Part shown: positions 43,131-46,685 of the stretch, one piece after another
Layout of the letters: each line of letters begins with the position of its first letter
Position numbering within the stretch: position 1 is the stretch's first letter
NCBI GenBank assembly: GCA_900541785.1
Contig: UQKY01000012.1
Location: forward strand, 1 to 46,685
DNA: 46,685 nucleotides
Origin: an uncultured Collinsella sp.
Lineage (GTDB): Bacteria; Actinomycetota; Coriobacteriia; Coriobacteriales; Coriobacteriaceae
Direction of reading: 5' to 3'
Translations under genes and position numbers: made by a program
The notes under the pieces: generated by a model
Told to the model about the DNA's origin: nothing
Seen by the model: the letters and a program-made list of their open reading frames with translations, nothing else
The model's database searches: none

Positions 43131-43253
43131 GCAAGTGAGTAGGCTTTTTTGAACATCCCGAGCAGGCCGGTCATCCTGCTTTTCAAAACCGCAGGTAGAT
43201 AGCTTGTTACAAAACTGCCTGGTCTCCAAAGTTCCAAAGGTCTACTCACTTAG
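43131..43253. repeat. 123-bp terminal-inverted-repeat element, copy 3
   Basis: Left end AAGTGAGTAGGCTTTTTT; right end AAAGGTCTACTCACTTAG. The arms differ from copies 1 and 2, and each changed base still allows a G-U pair in plus-strand RNA. Interior has CCCGAGCAGG, ACCGCAGGTAGA and CTTGTTACAAAAC. The right end supplies the final Leu-Ser-Glu-stop of the PdxR-like gene. Confidence 0.85.
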
Positions 43254-44681
43254 GTTGCAGAGTGCTCCCATTAGCTGCAATTCCAAGGTATTAAGCACTT
43301 TTGGACTCAAATCGTCATACTGAACAAGAATTTGACTTGAGTTTTCAGGGACAGATGCGCCATCGGCACACCAATAACAGTCACTGATGTCGACAAAAGG
43401 GATACTCGAGCGCGTGAGGGCCCGCACAAAAGAGCTTCCGCCCGCTCCGCGCTCCGCAACCACGGTGCAGTAAAGGCCTGCGTCCGCATGCTCGATCGAG
43501 ACCTCCCCTGCCGGGAACGCTTTCCGTACAAGCGCCGCCAGGCCATCGCGCGCCTCGCGAGCGCGCACGCGCACGCGGTTCACATGTCGCTCGTAATCAC
43601 CCGATTCCAGCAAACGCGCCAAGGCAACCTGGTCAACAGAGCTCACCGAAGAGGCGTAAAAACCAAGGTTGTGCCTAAACCGCTCCATCAGCTCATCGGG
43701 CAACACCATATACGCCAAACGCAACGCCGATGAAAGGCTCTTCGAAAACGTGTTGGTGTAAATAACCGACTGGGCGGCATCGATTGACGCGAGCGCGGGA
43801 ATCGGCTTGCCGGCAAGGCGAAACTCACAATCGAAGTCGTCTTCGATGAGATATCGGCCCGGCTGCTCGGCGGCCCAGCTCAGCAGCGCATAGCGACGTG
43901 CAATGCTCGTCACAAGGCCGGTCGGATACTGATGGGACGGCATCAGGTGAAGAACGTCGGTCCCGGTTTTCTGCAGAGCGCTCAAATCCACGCCCTCACC
44001 ATCCAACGGGATATGCCGAACTTTGCAACCCATAGCCTGATAGATGCGCGTCAGGCGCAAATAGCCCGGATCTTCAACGGCATAAACCTTGTCGGCTCCA
44101 AGCAGCTGAACCAACATGGTATCGAGCAGCTGGGCGCCCGCGCCGATAACAATGTTGTTGGGGTCGACATTCATACCCCTTGTCCCGCGCAGATGATGAG
44201 CAATTGCGCGTCGTAGCCGAGCGGTGCCCTGTGCTGGCGCGGGCGAAAAGATTTCGCGCTCGTCTTCGGATGCCAGCGTCGCCCGCAGTGCGCTTTGCCA
44301 AAGCCGCGCCGCCTCCAAAGTGGAAGGAGAAAGTGCGTCGAATTGCTCGACCCGTCCATCAACATCATGTGCGTTAAGACCCGCAGGAGCGGAATCTCGA
44401 TCAAACTCTGTCTCAGCCAAAGGCAAAACCGGTGCATCCGGAAGCTCACAAGCGTAGTAGCCACGACGCGGCTTTGAGCAAATATAGCCCTCGGCAAGTA
44501 ACTGGCTATATGCATTCTCGATGGTAATGACACTGATTCCCAGATGGCTGGCAAAGGCACGCTTAGACGGAAGATGCTCCCCCGCCGCAATGCGTCCAGC
44601 AACGATATCATCTCGAATTTGCTGGTAAACATACTCATAGAGCGATGCTCCGCCGCGTTTTTCCAAATTGTAGTCAAGCAT
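43242..44681 (-). CDS. pdxR: PdxR-type GntR/MocR regulator with aminotransferase domain
   Basis: 479 residues. An N-terminal winged helix of GntR type (about 8-75, with GEHLPSKRAFASHLGISVIT) joins a fold-type I aminotransferase-like domain. It binds PLP through a Lys in TNTFSKSLSSALRLAYMV. PdxR senses PLP and activates pdxST. The divergent position to pdxS-pdxT and the repeats in the intergenic region support this role. ATG 44681 has AGGTGA seven bases upstream; the frame opens at a TTG 44714. The C-terminal Leu-Ser-Glu comes from the 123-bp element. Confidence 0.9.
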   Translation of the reverse strand: MLDYNLEKRGGASLYEYVYQQIRDDIVAGRIAAGEHLPSKRAFASHLGISVITIENAYSQLLAEGYICSKPRRGYYACELPDAPVLPLAETEFDRDSAPAGLNAHDVDGRVEQFDALSPSTLEAARLWQSALRATLASEDEREIFSPAPAQGTARLRRAIAHHLRGTRGMNVDPNNIVIGAGAQLLDTMLVQLLGADKVYAVEDPGYLRLTRIYQAMGCKVRHIPLDGEGVDLSALQKTGTDVLHLMPSHQYPTGLVTSIARRYALLSWAAEQPGRYLIEDDFDCEFRLAGKPIPALASIDAAQSVIYTNTFSKSLSSALRLAYMVLPDELMERFRHNLGFYASSVSSVDQVALARLLESGDYERHVNRVRVRAREARDGLAALVRKAFPAGEVSIEHADAGLYCTVVAERGAGGSSFVRALTRSSIPFVDISDCYWCADGASVPENSSQILVQYDDLSPKVLNTLELQLMGALCNLSE

Positions 44682-44692
44682 GAGCCTATCAC

Positions 44693-44734
44693 CTGACCTT
44701 ATTAAGTCATTCAATCTGGTATTAGTCTGACCTT
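44693..44734. promoter_or_regulatory. Candidate PdxR operator: direct repeats of CTGACCTT
   Basis: CTGACCTT occurs at 44693-44700 and 44727-44734, 34 bases apart, in the same orientation between pdxR and pdxS. Direct repeats are the usual MocR/PdxR site form. The second repeat overlaps a TTGTCA -35 at 44733, paired with a weak TATTTC -10 (44756-44761), which suits activator-dependent pdxS transcription. Confidence 0.4.
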
Positions 44735-44826
44735 GTCATTATCTCGAAATCTGAGTATTTCGCCATACCCAGCTCCCCGATAGGATGTTCCGTCAAGCAA
44801 TGCACATGCCAACCAAGGGAGCAACC

Positions 44827-45717
44827 ATGGCAGAACAGACCAGCAAGGCCGATCGCGTCAAACTCAATCGCGAGCTCGCGCAGATGCTCAAGGGCGGCGT
44901 CATCATGGACGTCACCACGCCCGAGCAGGCACGCATCGCCGAGGAGGCTGGCGCCTGCGCCGTCATGGCACTCGAGCGCATCCCGGCCGACATCCGTGCC
45001 GCAGGCGGCGTCTCGCGCATGAGCGACCCCAAGATGATCAAGGGCATCCAAGAGGCCGTCTCCATCCCCGTGATGGCCAAGTGCCGCATCGGTCACATCG
45101 TCGAGGCGCAGGTCCTTCAGGCCATCGATATCGACTACATCGATGAGTCCGAGGTTCTCTCCCCCGCCGACGATGTCTACCACATCGACAAAACCCAGTT
45201 TGACGTCCCGTTTGTCTGCGGTGCCCGCGACCTGGGCGAGGCGCTGCGCCGTGTTGCCGAGGGCGCCACGATGATTCGCACCAAGGGCGAGCCGGGCACG
45301 GGCGACGTCGTTCAGGCTGTGCGTCACATGCGCAAGATCCAAAATCAGATCCGCGACGTTATTGCCCTTCGCGATGACGAGCTCTTTGAGGCAGCCAAGC
45401 AACTGCAGGTTCCGGTCGAGCTGGTGCGCGAGGTCCATGCCACGGGAAAGCTTCCCGTCGTGAACTTTGCCGCCGGCGGCGTAGCGACCCCCGCCGACGC
45501 TGCGCTGATGATGCAGCTGGGCGCCGAGGGCGTCTTTGTCGGCTCGGGCATCTTTAAGAGCGGCGACCCGGCCAAGCGCGCCGCCGCCATCGTCAAGGCC
45601 GTGGCAAACTTCACCGATGCCAAGCTCATTGCCGAGCTTTCGGAGGACCTGGGCGAGGCCATGGTCGGCATCAACGCCGACGAGATCGAGATCATCATGG
45701 AGGAGCGCGGACGCTAG
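44827..45717 (+). CDS. pdxS: Pyridoxal 5'-phosphate synthase subunit PdxS
   Basis: Condenses ribose 5-phosphate, glyceraldehyde 3-phosphate and PdxT-derived ammonia into PLP. The 296-residue TIM barrel shows MDVTTPEQARIAEEAGACAV, the active-site Lys in MAKCRIGH, the second Lys in IRTKGEPGTGD, and the C-terminal VGINADEIE tail. ATG 44827 follows AAGGGAGC; the frame opens at 44785. It lies 20 bases before pdxT in one operon and is divergent from pdxR. Confidence 0.97.
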   Translation: MAEQTSKADRVKLNRELAQMLKGGVIMDVTTPEQARIAEEAGACAVMALERIPADIRAAGGVSRMSDPKMIKGIQEAVSIPVMAKCRIGHIVEAQVLQAIDIDYIDESEVLSPADDVYHIDKTQFDVPFVCGARDLGEALRRVAEGATMIRTKGEPGTGDVVQAVRHMRKIQNQIRDVIALRDDELFEAAKQLQVPVELVREVHATGKLPVVNFAAGGVATPADAALMMQLGAEGVFVGSGIFKSGDPAKRAAAIVKAVANFTDAKLIAELSEDLGEAMVGINADEIEIIMEERGR

Positions 45718-45737
45718 TCCGGCAGAAAGGATCGCAC

Positions 45738-46325
45738 ATGAGCGATTATGCAGACCAAACGGTCGCCGTGCTGGCGGTCCAAGGTGCTTTTGCCGAGCAC
45801 GAGGCGAGGCTGTCCGAGCTGGGCGCACACTGTATTGAGCTGAGGCAGGCGGCTGATTTGAAGCAGGACTTTGACCGTCTGGTACTTCCCGGCGGCGAGT
45901 CTACCGTTCAAGGGAAGCTGCTTGATGAGTTGGGCATGCTCGAGGAGCTTCGTGCCCGTATCGCTGAAGGCATGCCCGTCCTGGGCACCTGCGCCGGCCT
46001 GATTCTGCTGGCTCACGACCTTGCCGCCCATGACGATAAGGGCACGCCCCGTTTGGCAAACATGGATGTGCTTGTCGAGCGCAATGCCTACGGCAGGCAG
46101 CTCGGCAGCTTTCGAACCAAGGGACAGGTAGCCGGCATCGACGGTGAAGTGCCGCTGACGTTTATCCGCGCGCCCCGCATCGTCGAGGTCCACGGCGACG
46201 CAAAGGCCTTAGCGAAAGTCGACGGCCGTATCGTCGCCGCGCGCCAGGGCAACCAGCTCGGCGTAACCTTCCACCCCGAACTCGATGAAGACACCCGCCT
46301 CCACGAACTGTTCCTACAAATGTAG
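45738..46325 (+). CDS. pdxT: Pyridoxal 5'-phosphate synthase glutaminase PdxT
   Basis: 195 residues, class I glutaminase that feeds ammonia to PdxS. The triad is visible: Cys85 in GTCAGLI, His179 and Glu181 in FHPELDEDTRLHELF. The N-terminal VLAVQGAFAEH and LVLPGGEST segments are family signatures. AGAAAGGATCGC precedes ATG 45738. Palindromic repeats start 23 bases after the stop. Confidence 0.96.
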   Translation: MSDYADQTVAVLAVQGAFAEHEARLSELGAHCIELRQAADLKQDFDRLVLPGGESTVQGKLLDELGMLEELRARIAEGMPVLGTCAGLILLAHDLAAHDDKGTPRLANMDVLVERNAYGRQLGSFRTKGQVAGIDGEVPLTFIRAPRIVEVHGDAKALAKVDGRIVAARQGNQLGVTFHPELDEDTRLHELFLQM

Positions 46326-46348
46326 GCATCGAAATCAACAAACGAAAC

Positions 46349-46412
46349 GAGAGTGGATAATTTCCCACTTTGAGCTTGAATGCAGGCTCAAACCGGGAGA
46401 TTGTCCACTCTC
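46349..46412. repeat. 64-bp imperfect palindrome after pdxT
   Basis: Arms of 27 bases starting GAGAGTGGA and ending TCCACTCTC, 23 of 27 positions matching, around a ten-base loop. Two of the four differences become G-U pairs in plus-strand RNA. It could end the pdxST transcript, but no T tract follows. Confidence 0.65.
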
Positions 46413-46420
46413 ATGCTATG

Positions 46421-46500
46421 TAGTCGTTGGGGACGTTCTTAAACGACTAGTCAAACAAGAACGTCCCCAACGACTAGTCATTTAAGAACGTCCCCAATGA
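46421..46500. repeat. REP-like palindrome with 20-base perfect arms plus a half unit
   Basis: Arms 46421-46440 and 46457-46476 are perfect inverses containing GGGGACGTTCTT / AAGAACGTCCCC, around a 16-base loop with a GACTAGTC palindrome. A third AAGAACGTCCCC follows at 46484-46495. The GGGGACGTTCTT core resembles REP sequences mobilised by RAYT transposases elsewhere. Confidence 0.7.
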
Positions 46501-46685
46501 CCACCTTTTGGCAAGTTTGAATCAAGGCGACGCCGATGTTTTGGTACCGACAGCGAAAACCCGCCAGAGCGAGGGAGGCCCTTTTGGGGCGAGATGACGC
46601 CATAGGTTGAGCATAAGTCAGCGAGCGGGTCGCATTTGAGGCAAGGTGACGTGAAACGAAAGGGCGCTGACCTTCTGGTCGCGCC
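46501..46685. other. Unassigned region to window end
   Basis: I find no open frame with a binding site. It contains near-repeats CAAGGCGACG and CAAGGTGACG, and the last 24 bases form a GGCGC-GACC / GGTC-GCGCC hairpin that may be a terminator whose T tract lies beyond the edge. A small RNA or the end of a neighbouring transcript is possible. Confidence 0.3.

Overview
The window is high-GC, densely coded chromosomal DNA from an anaerobic actinobacterium. Gene content and style point to the Coriobacteriia, most likely Collinsella or a close relative. The signs are a one-piece clostridial-type PurL, a stand-alone bacterial Elp3, a DUF3516 Ski2-like helicase, a rubredoxin-first rubrerythrin, PdxR/PdxST, a lactate dehydrogenase-Etf module, repeated AGAAAGGATCG-like ribosome binding sites and several small palindromic repeat families. 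The taxonomic call is an inference; there is no rRNA or tRNA gene to confirm it. I see no phage, integrase, IS transposase or CRISPR array.

Layout. 1-192: three tandem 62-bp dyad repeats. 194-5687: Kef-type antiporter divergent from purL. 5788-10415: EamA transporter, a membrane GGDEF protein, KdgT-like permease and AzlCD. 10543-14977: HD phosphohydrolase convergent with a glcD-etfB-etfA operon that resembles electron-confurcating lactate dehydrogenase. 15324-18497: five tightly packed genes for exported or membrane-anchored proteins of unknown role. 18587-19303: DUF554 protein. 19392-25010: a three-gene TerB/ATPase/Lhr-like helicase operon matching the Shango anti-phage architecture. 25037-27823: SpeE-like protein and Elp3. 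27922-29537: XRE regulator plus DUF4097 membrane protein. 29805-34626: methyltransferase, TrmB-like protein and DUF3516 helicase. 34701-38052: minus-strand genes for a DUF2130 protein, a phosphoesterase, a 59-residue protein, a HIRAN protein and a 27-residue toxin-like peptide. 38156-41581: aldehyde and alcohol dehydrogenases divergent from rubrerythrin. 41822-44681: a nuclease-like gene and PdxR. 44827-46325: pdxS-pdxT. 46326-46685: palindromic repeats and unexplained sequence.

The least expected signal is a family of three 123-bp elements (31701-31823, 41711-41833, 43131-43253). All have exactly the same length, the same orientation and near-perfect terminal inverted repeats. The terminal sequence carries TAA, TGA and TAG in the three frames, followed by a T tract. 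Two copies supply the last codons and stop of neighbouring genes, and the same two copies bracket a nuclease-like gene as direct repeats. Other palindromes (22448-22484, 36553-36591, 46349-46500) look like REP sequences.

Functionally the window mixes core metabolism (purine and vitamin B6 synthesis, lactate and alcohol redox chemistry, peroxide defence), tRNA modification (Elp3, TrmB-like) and accessory modules (Shango-like defence, surface operon, nuclease-like gene between repeats).
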